Of a DNA stretch of 64,000 nt, positions 13,204 through 26,248 are shown in pieces (the first letter of the stretch is position 1; each line of letters starts with the position of its first letter). The notes beneath the pieces are model-generated. The model had not been told where the DNA came from. It searched no databases and saw only the letters and a program-made list of their open reading frames with translations. The position numbers were made by a program, and so were the translations under genes. Location of the stretch: positions 3,123,172 to 3,187,171 of the forward strand of contig NW_002060945.1 in the NCBI RefSeq assembly GCF_000150275.1, written 5' to 3'. The stretch comes from Trichoplax adhaerens (lineage: Eukaryota > Placozoa > Uniplacotomia > Trichoplacea > Trichoplacidae).

Positions 13204-15602
13204 AATTATTGAAATCAAACCATCAAAAGAGACGCTGTCTTTAAACTATTCAAAATGTCCTACTGTTATATCAACGAACCATTAATACTACTATGGATAA
13301 AAATGAAGCTTTGGCAACATTTGCACTTATTTATTAGAATTGATCGTCACACTACAGGTTGCAAAATAACAGAGTTCCTAAAAGTGTTGAAGGAATCGAG
13401 AATCGATCAACAAACACATTGGGGTATTATAAATTCTTATTCTTATAAGCTAGCGATTCGTTTATCCCATCTCTTACTGTATGATACTGTAAATATTTGT
13501 TTCGATTGTTGTTGTATACTGCAAAAGTTTATAACGACATGATATCTATATATCATGTCCTTTCTGGATTGGTGCGCTGATTACTACTATGATTGTCGGA
13601 TATCTTTTTTGATTTATAGTAAAGTTCAACTGTATGCAGCATTATTTGTACATCTAATCATGCTTCAGTTATATTTGATTATATTGTAGCCTTTTTCATT
13701 CAAATGATGTTGCCAAATAGTACATGTATATTTAGTTATTTAATTTCTACCGTAACTGGATCTAATGATTAAAAAATTTAACTTTTGTAATCAATGTCTA
13801 ATTTGGTCGTAAACTTAACCCTCATCGGTATAGACTTTACGAAGTACTAATATGACTTAATTCCTCTGAAAGCTTATCACAACACTCTAAAAATAGGATT
13901 TGGTTACGAAATTACGCAAGGGTGATTTGTTACCTTGAATTTCAGAATTACACAACAGGCTCATTGTAAAGCCTAAGCTTATTAGGACCCTAGACGCCTA
14001 GTTTGCGTTCCTAATATGTACATGATGTATTCGTCGTATGTACAAAGGCAAGAATGTACTTTTTTAGTCACCTTTACATTCAGAATCGGTTAAATAACCC
14101 AATTATAGTATGAAAAGTATTACGATGAGGTATAGTGTGTCATCACTTTGATTGATGAATTTAAGTATGGACTACTCTAGATACGTATATCTAGTAATCC
14201 ATGGTTTGAGTAATGCTTGAATTGAGTAAAAAGTCGGTTACACCTTTTGCTAAATATTTTACATCGTTTGTTAAGCAAAAGAAGAGTCGTATTAAGCGTA
14301 ACATATACATACTTATAAACGGTATAATAAATGCCTACGGGGAAATATGCGATGAACGTTAAGGAAAATTTATTTAGTGTACCTTATGTATCCGATATAA
14401 TATTTATATAGGGTAGCAAGACATGGTATTATAACTTCTAACAAAGTTTCTTTCATCTGTTTCCTTGGTGGTATGCTTTACAAGAAATGCAAGCCAAAAT
14501 TCTACACGTAGAATCTTATCCCTGAGTTTTATGCATTATTTAAATAAGCTTTAATTTTATAATTTATAATTGTCTCTGCAGGAATACGATGGCTTGCAGT
14601 TAATTTACTTTTGAAACTAGAAATATACTTTGCTACTAAGTTTTTTCTATTACGATACAACTAGATACATTAAGTAAAGTTTATAAAACTGATCTTGATA
14701 TAATTTATTAAGATGACTCTTTCCGATACCTTGTCAGTATGTGAGTGGTATAATCTTAAAATTGGCACCGAGAATTTATCGACATAATTTTAAAGTTTCT
14801 TTATCAGATCTTACTGCAGAGATTGATAGCATGATTTTAAGTTTTCATTTGTTAAAACTTCCTTGTTGCCTTGCCCACCACTTATACAATTAGTCTATAA
14901 ACGAATTGGGTGGGAATTATCGTATAGAGAAGAATATGGACGTATACAAGATATCTCTTCAATAATTTTGTATTTTTAAAAACTTTATTTAACAGCAGTA
15001 ATGAATATATTTCATGATTGTTTCATCATATGAGAACTTATCTTATGAGCATATATTAACAATGATAAAGTCACTGAGAGGAGATATTTATTCCATGTGA
15101 CAGTATATTGCCAATAACTTTTATACGATTTTATGCAGTAATTGTTATTAGTAACTGCTCACTAACACAGATAATTTTTCAAGGCAAATCTTAAGTATTA
15201 AAATAGTGTACAGTATGTATATATAGACGTAATCTGTATGTACAACTGGACTAGGCTATCTTTATCAACTGTTCTAGTACACCTTCTCATATTGAATTTA
15301 AAGGTTTTAAGAAAAGCTACTCAGAACCTGTTAAAAATGATCTTTAGAGATTTGCTATAGTAAATTCGTAATTCTTAGAAGTTTAAAAGTTAAAAGTATT
15401 GATATAATCATCCGATATCGAGTCGATAAATGGAAATTTATTTTCCCCTTTCTATAGCCATGCCTACGTAAAGATTTGCTATAGTAAATTCGTAACTATT
15501 AAAAGCTTATAGTTGAAAAGTATTGATGTAATCATCCAATATCGAGTCGATGAATGAAAATCTATTTTCCCTTCCCAGCTATAGTTACACTACAGCTGTA
15601 TT
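13204..15602. other. intergenic between PIAS and proton channel A
   Basis: Strongly AT-rich. The open frame at 13255-13542 (+) directly follows the PIAS stop and resembles no protein I know, so it is probably 3' UTR. No other exon seen except the 2-copy repeat at 15349-15590. Confidence 0.45.
15349..15590 (+). repeat. two tandem copies of a 124-bp unit
   Basis: Both copies begin 'gatttgctatagtaaattcg' (15349 and 15473) and contain 'atcgagtcgat.aatg.aaat'. The pair lies just beyond the 3' end of the minus-strand channel gene. A minus-strand AATAAA (plus-strand TTTATT) at 15437-15442 falls inside it and may serve as that gene's poly(A) signal. Confidence 0.8.
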
Positions 15603-17359
15603 TTAAACGATAGAAATGACAGATGAGCTGTTTGGAGGTATGGCAGTTGGATACTCCGTTGCATCTAGCTCATCAGGTAATAACAAATCTTCAGGAATAG
15701 GGATATCATTTTCGACTAGTAGCGCCTATATGAGTATCCAGTTAGCCCAAATGAGTGGAAGTAAATCAATGATAAAATATACGGTAAATAGTAAAGAAAC
15801 TTATACACTTTTACCACCTAAACAGACGAAACTTAAACTATGATGGTTACTTATATCAAGCATTGCAAGAGTATCGACCTGACAATGATGCAATTTCGAT
15901 GTCAAATTGGCAATAAGTATCCGCTTCTGCTTTAGTTTATGATCGTGTTTTTCTTCCATTTCAGCTTTAACAGATACTACAATACCTATATAAAAGCAAA
16001 AGGCATGAATTGATCAACTGCATAAAAGTAAACGTCAAATATATCAGCTAGTTCATCGTTTAATAGTTGGTCTTATAGATCTGTGTTGTTATAAGATAGA
16101 ATTATGATAGTTTCAAATTGGCCTTATATTGAAGATCATTGTATCTATCATGCCTACTGTTGATAATCCTTGTAATACGCCATAGCCGCAATATCATTAA
16201 TAAGTTGATACCTTCAAATGCTAAATGGGAATAGTGGACATGACTAGAATAGAAAAATTAAATGAACAGATAAATCAATCGTTGAAATTCTGTTAAAGTG
16301 CAAATTAATATTGTTCCAAAATATACTATGATTGCTCACATGTAAAAAACATCTAGAATAAGGGAGATACAAACTATGAGGGCATCGAAAACTTCCAAAT
16401 AATACAAGAAAAATACAAGCCTAAAGGCGTAAATCTTCAATACAAACTGGAAGAGAAAATGAGAAAACTTAAAAAAAGTACTCCAATTTCAGTCATAGTT
16501 CAAATTCTTACTTCAATAACAAAGATGCCCAATATGGATATGCTAATAAAATGAAATCCAAGTACCACTGGACTATCATGATGGGCTAATCAAAGTAAAT
16601 TATCAAATATTAATATCTTTTAAGCGATTCCCTTGATAATATAACGCAGAGATACAGGATTTATGTAAAACAAATTATGCGATGATTATCAGAAAATGGC
16701 ATTGATTAGGATAGTAGTAGAGTTTTGCCTGCAATTTCCGTTCTATAGTCGCGTACTTACTTTCAATAACTTGTAAATCGATTAATAATTCGGCTATAAC
16801 GATTAGGAGGTCAATGACTACTAAAATAATAATTGTAGTATGGAACTTATGACTAAAAACAATTCGCTGCAATCGCTCCCTTTAGTAGAACAGAATCAAG
16901 GACACAATTAATATCAAGTGTATATTGCCAACGTTGAGACTCCTTGCCAGAGCAATAGCATTCTATTGATTTATAAAAGAGCTACTGTTTTGTACTAGTT
17001 AAATCAGATTTTAACAGTATTATTTTATTTGATCAATTATCAAAAGATATCCAGTAAAATAAGCTATGAGTCGTATATCTGACTTGAAATCCTCTACTTT
17101 TAATTAAAACAAAACGTAATTTCCAATAAGGGGTAGAAAATCATTTTGCTTTTAAGATCATAGCATCAGAGTTGGCATATAATTGTATCTAACATTGAAA
17201 CAAACTATTCCTAATTATAGCAGTTTCAAAGTATAATTTATTTTTTATAGTGAAATAACTTATTTTTAGATCTTTATACCTGGTAGACAGGTCTTCTATC
17301 GGTCCTGTTGGTACGACTGTAGATAGCCCATCAACGATATCTGTCTGGGAGTTACTCAT
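15603..17359 (-). CDS. HVCN1: voltage-gated proton channel, Hv1 paralogue A, 7 exons
   Basis: Four-helix voltage-sensor protein that conducts H+ out of the cell. Exons in transcript order: 17359-17280, 16879-16761, 16585-16512, 16446-16340, 16243-16158, 15985-15851, 15715-15603. They give 237 codons plus stop. S1 (VVIDLLIVIAELLID) has the selectivity Asp. S2 (GFHFISISILGIFVIEFVLK) has the Phe/Glu/Lys charge-transfer residues. S3 (EVFDALIVCISLILD) has both Asp. S4 (LMILRLWRITRIIN) has three Arg in RxxRxxR spacing. The C-terminus (KAEMEEKHDHKLKQKR...) is the dimerising helix region, followed by a tail containing NDIPIPEDLLL. The cytoplasmic N-terminus is only about 28 residues (human about 100). 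The S3-S4 loop has three His (IHVHYSHLAFEG). The end of exon 6 is my choice between two donors (GTAACC at 15850, or a later GTATAAG). The plus-strand frame 15616-15843 is only the antisense of the last exons. Confidence 0.93.
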
Positions 17360-20300
17360 ATTGAAATCCTAGAATGGTTTGACAATAATTTAATTTTCTA
17401 TAGTGGGTTTCGTTTAGCAAAATAACAGTAGAGTTGAAGACTTTAAATCCAATCACTGTTATGTTTTATTTCTTGAAATGACTAGAAATATCATTGAATA
17501 ATAAGCTCTATTCCATTAACTTGCTGGTAATAGCTTACAGTACTAAGCAAAACTAATACCGATCGATTTAGACCATCAAAATGCTATTTGACTAAAGGTA
17601 AAGATTTACTCCTTCTGAATTAAAGACTGAGTAGCTAAGATATCAGTCATAGCTTGATGCAAGTTATAATGTCCTAAAAATAATTCGATACAAACAATTA
17701 ATTCGGGGTATCGGATAGCGTATCTTCTAACGCTAATATATAATGCAAATAGAAGCCGTATATCTTGACCGTAGATCACTTTGATATAGATTAATAACTA
17801 AGAGTAAAATAAATACCGATAGTTTAATGCTGCAAACCGTTGTGATGATTACGAATTGAAGGTAACAAAAATTTCTCCCTTTTTTTATAATGATAATCTG
17901 AACAAGCAAAGAATCAGTTTTGGCTATGAAAAGCTATTTTATATGACGACTAGTAAAAACATATAGTATAAATAATTGCTAACTATAATAATGTTGTATA
18001 AATAATTAGCACTATAAGTACAATAAATGACGATAGCCTTACATCTCTAGGCTGATGATTGCTCAATGGTAAGGATTTCTCGCCTTTTGTCATCAAGACC
18101 TGTCTGATTTAGCAAGAAATCTGTAGTGGCTGGCTGGCTGATATTTCCTGGAAATATTAGTGATAGGGAACAAATGAATACTTTTCATTAAGCCACAGCT
18201 AGGTTGGGTCTTCAAGGACTGATTTGCTCGTTTATACTTCTTTTGATCTACTGATATTGGAAAATATGGTCGCATAAAAGGAAAATATGCCTACCATATG
18301 ATAGAGAATAGACCTTACAACCAACTTCACTAGTCGTGATATTCATGACTTATAATAATTACGTCATTCAAATGTAATAATAATTATAAATTAATAATTC
18401 TTTCTACTGATATTTACTTATTTATTAATTATTGCTTCAAGGAATTGTTTAATAAAATTTTATAGAGTATGAGTATTCATTAGAATAAAGATTTTACTGT
18501 ACCTCATTAAACATGATCATCACGATAAAGATTTAGTTTTATCGCCTATATGTTAGATAACCTTAAAATCAGAAATTTTGATAGCTATAGCTTGTAGTAA
18601 GTGAGTAACTTTTACTATCGAGATCTTCTTATGCAATCGTAATGATTCATTAGTATACTTAAAACCTACCTTAATCACATTCAAATCATATGTGGATTAG
18701 ACAGTAGTGTCATGCACTTAATGAATAATTTTTAATATTGACACTTTTATGATGATCAATTACTGCTTTAAAGTGCCGATTAATGATATTTTCAGAATAG
18801 CATTCGTTATGGTAAGAAACTCCTTTACTACTCGATGAATTTACATTCCAGACAAATCAATAGACTTTCACTATTAATACTTGCTTAAAGTACTAGTTGA
18901 TTATATTTTTTGGAATATTTATATTCACCATCTATACATTAGCCATCCTGAACTCTCGTTAGGGTTGGACAGCAGCATCTTGCAGTAAATGAATAATTAC
19001 GAGTATTAATACTGACTTATATAGCCAGCGTTATTGTGTTTAAGGTATAATATCAATTTTGGTGATATTCTTCTGGATATACCATTCGATGCCCATACTT
19101 CAACCATATTGAAATTCCAACAAGATTGACACTAGTATGATAAAGTAAATGAATAATTAGGTAACAATATTTGCTTATACAGTGGCCATATTTAATGATT
19201 GTGTTTAAAATATCGTCAAATGTATTCTTACCCTAACCCTAACAAGAAGCCTAAGCTGATACTTTTAGAATATCAATGTTCCTGAAGATATATAATTTGT
19301 TATAAGATGGCTTAGATTTGATCATTGTGATTAAGCTATAGTTCTGTTATTAAAGAATATATTATAACCAAGCTAAAATTTTATAAAACTGAATAGTAGT
19401 GCCTTGCGGGGTTTCTTATTATTGCAATATTAACGTGCGAAAACTTGTTTACTACATACTTGCGTATAGGAAGATTCCTACCAAGTTTTGTATTTGATCT
19501 TCACATGTTTGTTTGTTAATCCGTATCACATGATGACTATATTGCATCATGCTCGTTACTCAACCAGATAAGTAGCTAGTAATAACACCAAAGGTACCGT
19601 TGTAATATCGTCCAGTAATCATCTATTAGAGAATTCTTCTGTTACAATAAAATTTTACCATTACGGTGAAAAAACTATACAAGCATTCTAGCAGGTGTTC
19701 ACATAACTTGAAATCGAACCTGTAAGCAAAAATGGTACTAAGGACTCGCAAAACTAGTGTCCGATAATGTAATAGATTAATATTCATATTTGTTGCTAAA
19801 TTTAAGTAAAGATTTATTTATACTACAAATGAATACCAGAATGATATTGTACATTCAGTTATTTTCTTTAGTATTTACCGAATAGTAATTTCTTCATATA
19901 AGGATTAAAAAAGAATAAGAATTATAGCGATTGAATCATGTATATGTTGGTATTACAATACGTTTTATCATGACTTTAGTAACACTAATGTATTTACTGC
20001 ATATACTTTCTTTTAAATCCTTTCTTATTTTTATACATAAGCTACTCGACATACATGCATAATTACTGGCTTACTATCAACGATTTATAAAGTTACAGTA
20101 CTTACTTTCTCTCTTACGACATATATAAGAAAGGAGATTATGTTAATTTCATCAACATTTAAAAAATTTTTAAATAAACATTGCTATATGTAAATTAAAT
20201 GATTACAAAAAAACTATTTCTCTTTCTGATTTCTTAAAACTGCACCATCTTAATTGAGTAAAGTATATTAAGTACAGCTCAATCTTTATTCCATAGGCTT

Positions 20301-21556
20301 ACATAATCCATCATAGAGTAATTTTTCAAGTTTAAACGAAGCACAGTATCTACAAACCTTGGCATTATAATTATCAGTGGATTAATAGTTATAACCCAAA
20401 GCAAACTCAAATAACCATCACTAGTATCCTCCATTAAATATTTAAGTGTAGTAACCAATAACAGATTGATCCAGTATGCCATAGTATCGCTGATACTATG
20501 GACTGACAAAGTCTTCAGTGGCAATAAAAATGGATCTGTAACATGTGTATCTTGCTATTCGTCATCAGCTTCAAGTCATGCGATAAAGTTATTATGCTTA
20601 TATATAATTAACAATCATTCATCGTGGCATGATCACGCAACATTTTTTTGCTTTTAAAACGCTAATCTGTAACAGAAGGATTGACAATACAATAGAACAC
20701 TGTTTTTATTGCCCATAGTCATAACTTGAATTTACATATTCAAAAAATGAACATTTTCCTTTGTTAAAGGGCCCAGTAAGTAACAAGATTAAAATTAAAA
20801 TCACTAATTACACAAAGGATTAAGATATCTTTTAGTTATAGTGGATATGTATACTCTTAAAATAGAATTTCGTAAAAAAAAGTTACTTCTAAGTGAATAA
20901 GATAAAGTCAAGATCTTTACACCACATAGCACAACATGTTTGTGCAAAGTCGCCTTATACTGTGCGTCCTCGTTTAAGCATTTCGAAAATACTTTTATAT
21001 TGAGTGCGAACGTCGCAAATATCAATTACTCAAGCTAAATATTCGTATAAAAAGAAATCCTACATAAGTTAAAGGATGAAGTCATTGAACACTCCAATAA
21101 AACAAAATGTTAAATGCAGAATTATCGATTTGCAACAGGTTATCATAAACGTACAACACCATATGTAGATTTATAATCGCTACATAAGTCACACACCCTG
21201 GGAAATAAATTTTAAGATATAGTACATAATAGAGCACAATCTATAGTGTAAAAAGTTTGTAGGCTAAAATACATTTTACTGTCTAGGTTATAACAGCTAT
21301 ATCTATAATAACTGCATCGTTAGGGTAATAGTAATACTAAATTATTGCTAGCTTCATTTGTACACTAAGTTTCTGTTACAATAGCAATTAATTACCTGAC
21401 TATTTCGAACTGTTTTAACTTTATTGTGTGTTTCTATTCTATTAATTTTTGTAACGTACTTACAAACACATAACGATTATTTTGTTTTAATAAAAGCAGA
21501 TTTCAATCTTTAACAATTTAACGTTAAACGTACTGTAATAGCTCAGATTTATAATC
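17360..21556. other. long AT-rich interval between channels A and B
   Basis: No supported exon. Diverged repeats around 18690, 18965 and 19125 share 'aga.tgacag.ag..tc' plus 'aaatgaataatta'. A minus-strand frame at 20279-20524 encodes two hydrophobic stretches (WVITINPLIIIMPRF and others) but lacks clear splice context and a relative I recognise. A perfect hairpin (10-bp arms, 3-nt loop) lies at 20479-20501. Confidence 0.4.
20479..20501. repeat. perfect short inverted repeat
   Basis: Arms ccatagtatc and gatactatgg (10 bp) with loop gct. It is isolated: no flanking duplication and no T-run. Confidence 0.7.
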
Positions 21557-23171
21557 TTAGCCAATGTAAGCCGATGATGTAGACTTTGCTGACGAGCCTG
21601 CAATATCCTATAATTAATTAATTCGCATGAAAAAATTACTGAATGTAATGAATGATTTATTAATATCAAGTAACTTATTCGTTGTCAAATTTTCATGCTA
21701 CTGCATCGACTTATAATATACAGTATTTAATATTATTAATGAAAATTTTTCCTTACTAAATAATCCATGTAACTTACAACAGTAATTTCTTCCGATGCTG
21801 AACCGTTGGCTTGAGCAGTACTGTTTCCATTTAAATCTACCTCGAGAAGGGGTTTCGGAATTGGTATATTTCTGTCCGTTAATACCTTTTTCAGCAGCTG
21901 AATTTCAGCCTAAAGGAAAATTTGACGATCATATATGTTTTATTGTTGTTAATTTATTGCTACAATCTTGTAAGTTAATTTCAATGCAAATTTTAACCTC
22001 TTTACGATCTAATTTTTGTTCCAGGTATGAACGTGTTTTTTCAAGTTCGCGCCTTAAATGATGTATTTTATCGTTGGCTTGTGATTTAACGGAACTTATA
22101 ATACCTGAGATAAATTTATTCCATAGTAGAATATGTTAGAAAGAAAGCTACAAGAATAACATGTGAAAGGAGGATTTCACACTATTTCCGTACCATTGAC
22201 AATCCTTGCTATACGCCACAACCGAAGTACTACAAGTAATCCGACTCCACTTAAGGCTTCAGAATTTCTAAATGGAACATAGTCATTGAAATAATATTCT
22301 TTAAATTGCAACATTAATTATACTCCTATATGACAGAATTCCTATCGAAAATTCTATTCCTTACGAGTATGCAATATCCAAGACAAAAGAAACAATAACG
22401 ATCAACGCATCAAAAACTTCAAAATAATGTAAGAAGAATGCTAAATCGGATGCATATAGCTTCAGTACGATCTAATAAATAGAATCCATTTAAAAGAACA
22501 TCAGGATTTTACTTTGTCGCCAGATTAGAAATGTATAATTTTTATTCAAGATATATCCTCAAGTACCTACCTCAACAAGAAAAATTGCCAAAATAGCAAT
22601 ACTGGTGAAATGGAATGCACGTGCAAGTGGACTTGTATGATGTACTAAATATTAATTCATCGATCAAATCGATGATGGAAAACCAAACAGGGTCATGAAA
22701 TTATCAAAACTTAGTAGTAGTAATCATTGTCGTTACTAATCATAACAAAACAGCTAATTTGTATGCTTTCAAAACGTGGAAATTTCCCAGTTAATTAGAT
22801 ATACTTACCTTTTATAACACTTAAATCTATCAATAATTCAGCAATAACAATAAGGGCGTCTAATATTACTAGGACCACTATGGCGATATGAACTTTGTGG
22901 CTATATATTAGTTGTCTTAATTTGGCACGATGACTAGAAATAAAATAATGGAGGAGAGATACGTTATTGAATCTTACGACATTGATACAATCACTATTGT
23001 GCTATATTAGCGGCGTATATTCAATAGCACTAATATAGCTACCAACTACTGTATCAAGATATAAGTAACTTACTCAGATCTCCATGTTACTGATTGAGGC
23101 GGATTCATTCCTTCATTATCACCATGTACCGCAAATAACGTTTCACTATTATTGTCACCATCGTCAATCAT
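21557..23171 (-). CDS. HVCN1: voltage-gated proton channel, Hv1 paralogue B, 8 exons
   Basis: Same fold and role as the copy at 15603-17359. Exons in transcript order: 23171-23074, 22933-22809, 22644-22571, 22471-22365, 22267-22194, 22104-21998, 21909-21778, 21607-21557. They give 255 codons plus stop. S1 (VILDALIVIAELLID), S2 (AFHFTSIAILAIFLVEIVLK), S3 (EVFDALIVIVSFVLD) and S4 (LVVLRLWRIARIVN) carry every key acidic and Arg residue. S4 is followed by a regular heptad coiled coil (ELEKTRSYLEQKLDRKEAEI). The tail shares the IPIP motif with copy A (RNIPIPKPLLE) and ends in a Ser/Ala-rich exon (AGSSAKSTSSAYIG). Unlike copy A, the S3-S4 loop (AYSNSEALSGVG) has no His. It has the same orientation and intron phases as copy A, pointing to tandem duplication. 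The last exon is inferred from splice phase only. Confidence 0.92.
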
Positions 23172-24394
23172 CTTTTCATAGCTAGATAGAAAGATTGTCC
23201 GTGTTACTGACTAGTATTAGAGCATAGACCATTATCCAATAAAATTACATAATAATATTAATTAAGACAAGATAGTCTAAGCAGTTAATTAATAGCAGCG
23301 GATTTCTACTGAACAATAACCTATAGGATAATATTTCCGTCAGTATTATTTTGTATGTGGCTGCAAATCGTAAACTACCATCCCTCTAAAGACAATTTTT
23401 TAGTCATCGTATTGAAGCCCTTGTTACGTTCTAATCCTTGGTATTGTACATTGGTATTCACTAATCGTTTGATTTTCATCAATAAAGTAATTGCAAGGAA
23501 GGGAAAAATTCAATTCAATGATGTTATTGACTAGTCCTATGCAATATGGTAATAATACACGTATAAGAGTATAGGGTAAGCTAGACTAAAAATATCTACT
23601 GTAGCTAGCTCATAGTAAATTTCAAGTGTAGTTTCTAAAAATTCTGTAGTACAGTATATCGTAGTCACTAAAAAGTATCGTTACAGAGTATTGGTTTGAC
23701 TAAGTTGCTCGTTAGCAATAACTTTCAAATATCGTTTCATAAGCTTTACAATAATTATGATAAATAAGCAAAAGTATCATACAATCAATAAACTATTAGC
23801 AGACCAACAACTAGCCCGTTAATAATAAGTTTAAAATGGAATTAGTAATACGCCACAGTATGTTGTAATTATAATAAATTACTTCTTTTCATGACATTGT
23901 ACGTCTTTGCGTAGCTTTAATGATTCAACAACCACACAATCTATTGATGGTGTAGCTGAATACTGAAATTACAATGTGCCCTAACAGGTTATGCAATAAC
24001 CGTAATGTTATTCAACTTGAGCAAGCCATCTAAATGAGAAAGCAAGGCGTTGGTACAGATCGTCGAAAAAGGCCAATAGAAGAATATTTTAAGCTCTAGT
24101 ATAACTCTATCTTAAGCCCATCAGTTTAACTCCAAGTCATGTATAACGAGACTGAGGAGGTTATGTTTTATTCATGTGTTTAAAGACTACAAATAGGCAG
24201 ATTGATGAAGAAACTAACGCCTGTCTATTTTCAACTACGAGTAAAAGCCATTCGTTTTTCATCTATTTGGTGATATAACAGTTTTGAACTTTACTACAAG
24301 TGAGAAATTGTCTAGTTTTGACTTTCAATCAGCCTCGTTGGCTGACTACATATTTAGATTGTAATCGTCATGATGACAATGGCTTGTAACTGCG
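23172..24394. other. intergenic, divergent promoter region
   Basis: Separates the start of channel B (minus) from the small membrane-protein gene (plus). AT-rich, no exon seen. Both promoters probably lie here. Confidence 0.4.
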
Positions 24395-24679
24395 ATGGAA
24401 ATGAGTGATTCGTTTCTACTCGTAGGTTTCATATTCTATTATTAATATGATTACTATATTATTACAGTCAATCAACTTTCAATAGTGCGTATTTTAATAG
24501 CATATCTAGCCATGATTCCAATTTGGATGTTTATTCTTCCATTCATTAGAGTATGGCTACGTGAGTGCAACTATAAAGGTGAAAATAATGACCATCCTGA
24601 ACAGCAACTTCTTGATGGCGATGTTGGGATGGATACTACAGTATTAGCAGGTTTAGCAAGCATCAAGCGCAGCCATTGA
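24395..24679 (+). CDS. small predicted membrane protein, 2 exons, unknown function
   Basis: Exon 1 24395-24425 (MEMSDSFLLV), a 42-nt intron (GTTTCA...ATTACAG), exon 2 24468-24679. The product is 80 residues. An in-frame TG A stop five codons before the ATG supports this start. A single strongly hydrophobic segment at residues 14-38 (RILIAYLAMIPIWMFILPF) is followed by RVWLREC and a hydrophilic acidic tail (ENNDHPEQQLLDGD). There is no cleavable signal peptide, so a signal-anchored membrane protein is likely. I do not recognise the family. The intron matches the local size range, but without a relative the call rests on frame and splice sites alone. Confidence 0.5.
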
Positions 24680-25570
24680 CAGTTAAAGGGAGTTATTATT
24701 GCCATCCCTATACCTTATAGCGTTAATATAATAGTAATGGTTAGGATACTATTATCCTGTCAATAAAGAAGTTACTCTTAGCCGCATCAAAAGCCAATTG
24801 ATTGGCATGGCATTAGGGAAACGGTGTTTTGATGCACTTTGATGTATACTTTTGACGAGGAGGGAGGTACCGACTGCTTCATCACTTTCAATAAAGGCCA
24901 TCATGATCGTTGATCATGAAGGCTATCGATTATGGTAAACTGTATCTTGTATCCCATTAAGATAGAACTATTCTATTGGGATTGGATCTCCAACAAGACG
25001 GTCAATGAGAAATTTGGAGATGGTTTAGAGAACGATTGGAATGGACATAATAATATACTGTACAAGAGATATGCAATTTTCGAAATGATTATGATCACCA
25101 TCATCGATTGTCAACACGATCGTAGAACAGTACAATAATGACAGGTCCTTATTCAAGATCGTTAAGATAGGAAAATCATGAGTAAGAATAAAGTGTGCGC
25201 ATAAGAGAAAGAGAGGGAGAGAGAAAAAACTGAAGTAGAACATGGTGCATGCCATAACATTGGACTTATTTTGTTCAGGTTAGTGTGAAGAGAGAACGCT
25301 TACCCTGTCTCCATGTTGAATGTTGAAGGATTGGTGGATCGATCGGGTAACTGTCCCTTGGTGTTGATTCACTTAATTGTACGGAATAATTTCGCGTACT
25401 AGACGTCTACTCCACCAAATAGTAGATTGATGGAAGGAATAGAAGCTGTTCAACGGCAGAATGAAGAAATAGAAGTCCAATCTCGCTATGAAATCATTTG
25501 TTTAGCAGCAAATCATGGAGGAGAAAATGGCTCCAGATCAAGGCGTTGACTTGACAAACAAGAGGGTGGT

Positions 25571-25885
25571 TAGGGGCCAGGCCGAGCAAGTCCTGTACAC
25601 CTATTACAGAAGACCGGCGGGTAGGACACTCTCCAGTACTAGTATAGCACGGTACGTCACGGTACGGGACGCATGATAGTGTACTGGTATCGTCGTGGAC
25701 GACTGGACGACCAGATGCAGTCCTTTGTAGGGGCCAGGCCAAGCTACTCCTGTACAGTGTCGTACACTAGTGTACGACACTGTTAAGTACCAATACGGTA
25801 CGGTACGTTACGGCACGTTACGGTATGGTACGTATGATAGTGTACTGGTATCGTCATGGACGACTGGACGACTAGATGCAGTGGA
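25571..25885 (+). repeat. tandem duplication, about 160 bp
   Basis: 'taggggccaggcc' occurs at 25571 and 25728. 'atgatagtgtactggtatcg' plus 'ggacgactggacga' occurs at 25673 and 25834. Offsets are 157-161 bp. Short ggtacgt.acggtac tracts separate the blocks. Confidence 0.85.
25754..25783. repeat. perfect 30-bp palindrome
   Basis: Left arm acagtgtcgtacact is followed immediately by its exact reverse complement, with ACTAGT at the centre and no spacer. Confidence 0.95.
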
Positions 25886-25977
25886 GTGTCCTTGACTCCT
25901 TGTGAGTACGGGATACGGGGCGTCCAGTACAGTGTCTTGTATGACTGTACAGTACTGTACTGTGCTGTAGGTAGCAG

Positions 25978-26006
25978 ACCAGACCACTAATTAGCAGTGG
26001 TCTGGT
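25978..26006. repeat. hairpin, 11-bp perfect arms, 7-nt loop
   Basis: Arms accagaccact and agtggtctggt flank aattagc. Confidence 0.9.
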
Positions 26007-26217
26007 ACGTATCAGTCCCGTGTCCTGCATTGACCATGGAAGGCATTGGACGGACTTTTTTGTACCAGATAAGTCGCTCAGTATGGATCTTCCGCGTCTG
26101 TTATCCAAATCACTCGTATTTATTTGAATCACATTGATGATCTAAAGTTACTGCTTCCAAATAGAGCTTAGCAACAGGTAATGGAATGCAATGTAACTGT
26201 ATTTCATTGAGAAAAAA

Positions 26218-26248
26218 GCAGGCAGTCAATTCACAATCGACTGCCTGC
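26218..26248. repeat. hairpin, 10-bp perfect arms, 11-nt loop
   Basis: Arms gcaggcagtc and gactgcctgc, GC-rich against an AT-rich background, preceded by a run of A. Confidence 0.9.

Noticed and set aside
13255-13542. 95-codon frame after PIAS
   Set aside because: Follows the PIAS stop directly, no domain, no splice context; most likely 3' UTR.
15616-15843. 75-codon Ser-rich plus-strand frame with ATG
   Set aside because: Antisense of the last two exons of proton channel A, which have splice sites and family similarity on the minus strand.
19232-19244. ccctaaccctaac, telomere-like
   Set aside because: Only two repeats; expected by chance in 64 kb and not at an end.
20279-20524. Minus-strand hydrophobic 81-codon frame
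   Set aside because: Begins with TTG, contains a hairpin sequence, and lacks recognisable splice sites or relatives.
21795-22061. 88-codon plus-strand frame with ATG
   Set aside because: Antisense of the coiled-coil and tail exons of proton channel B.
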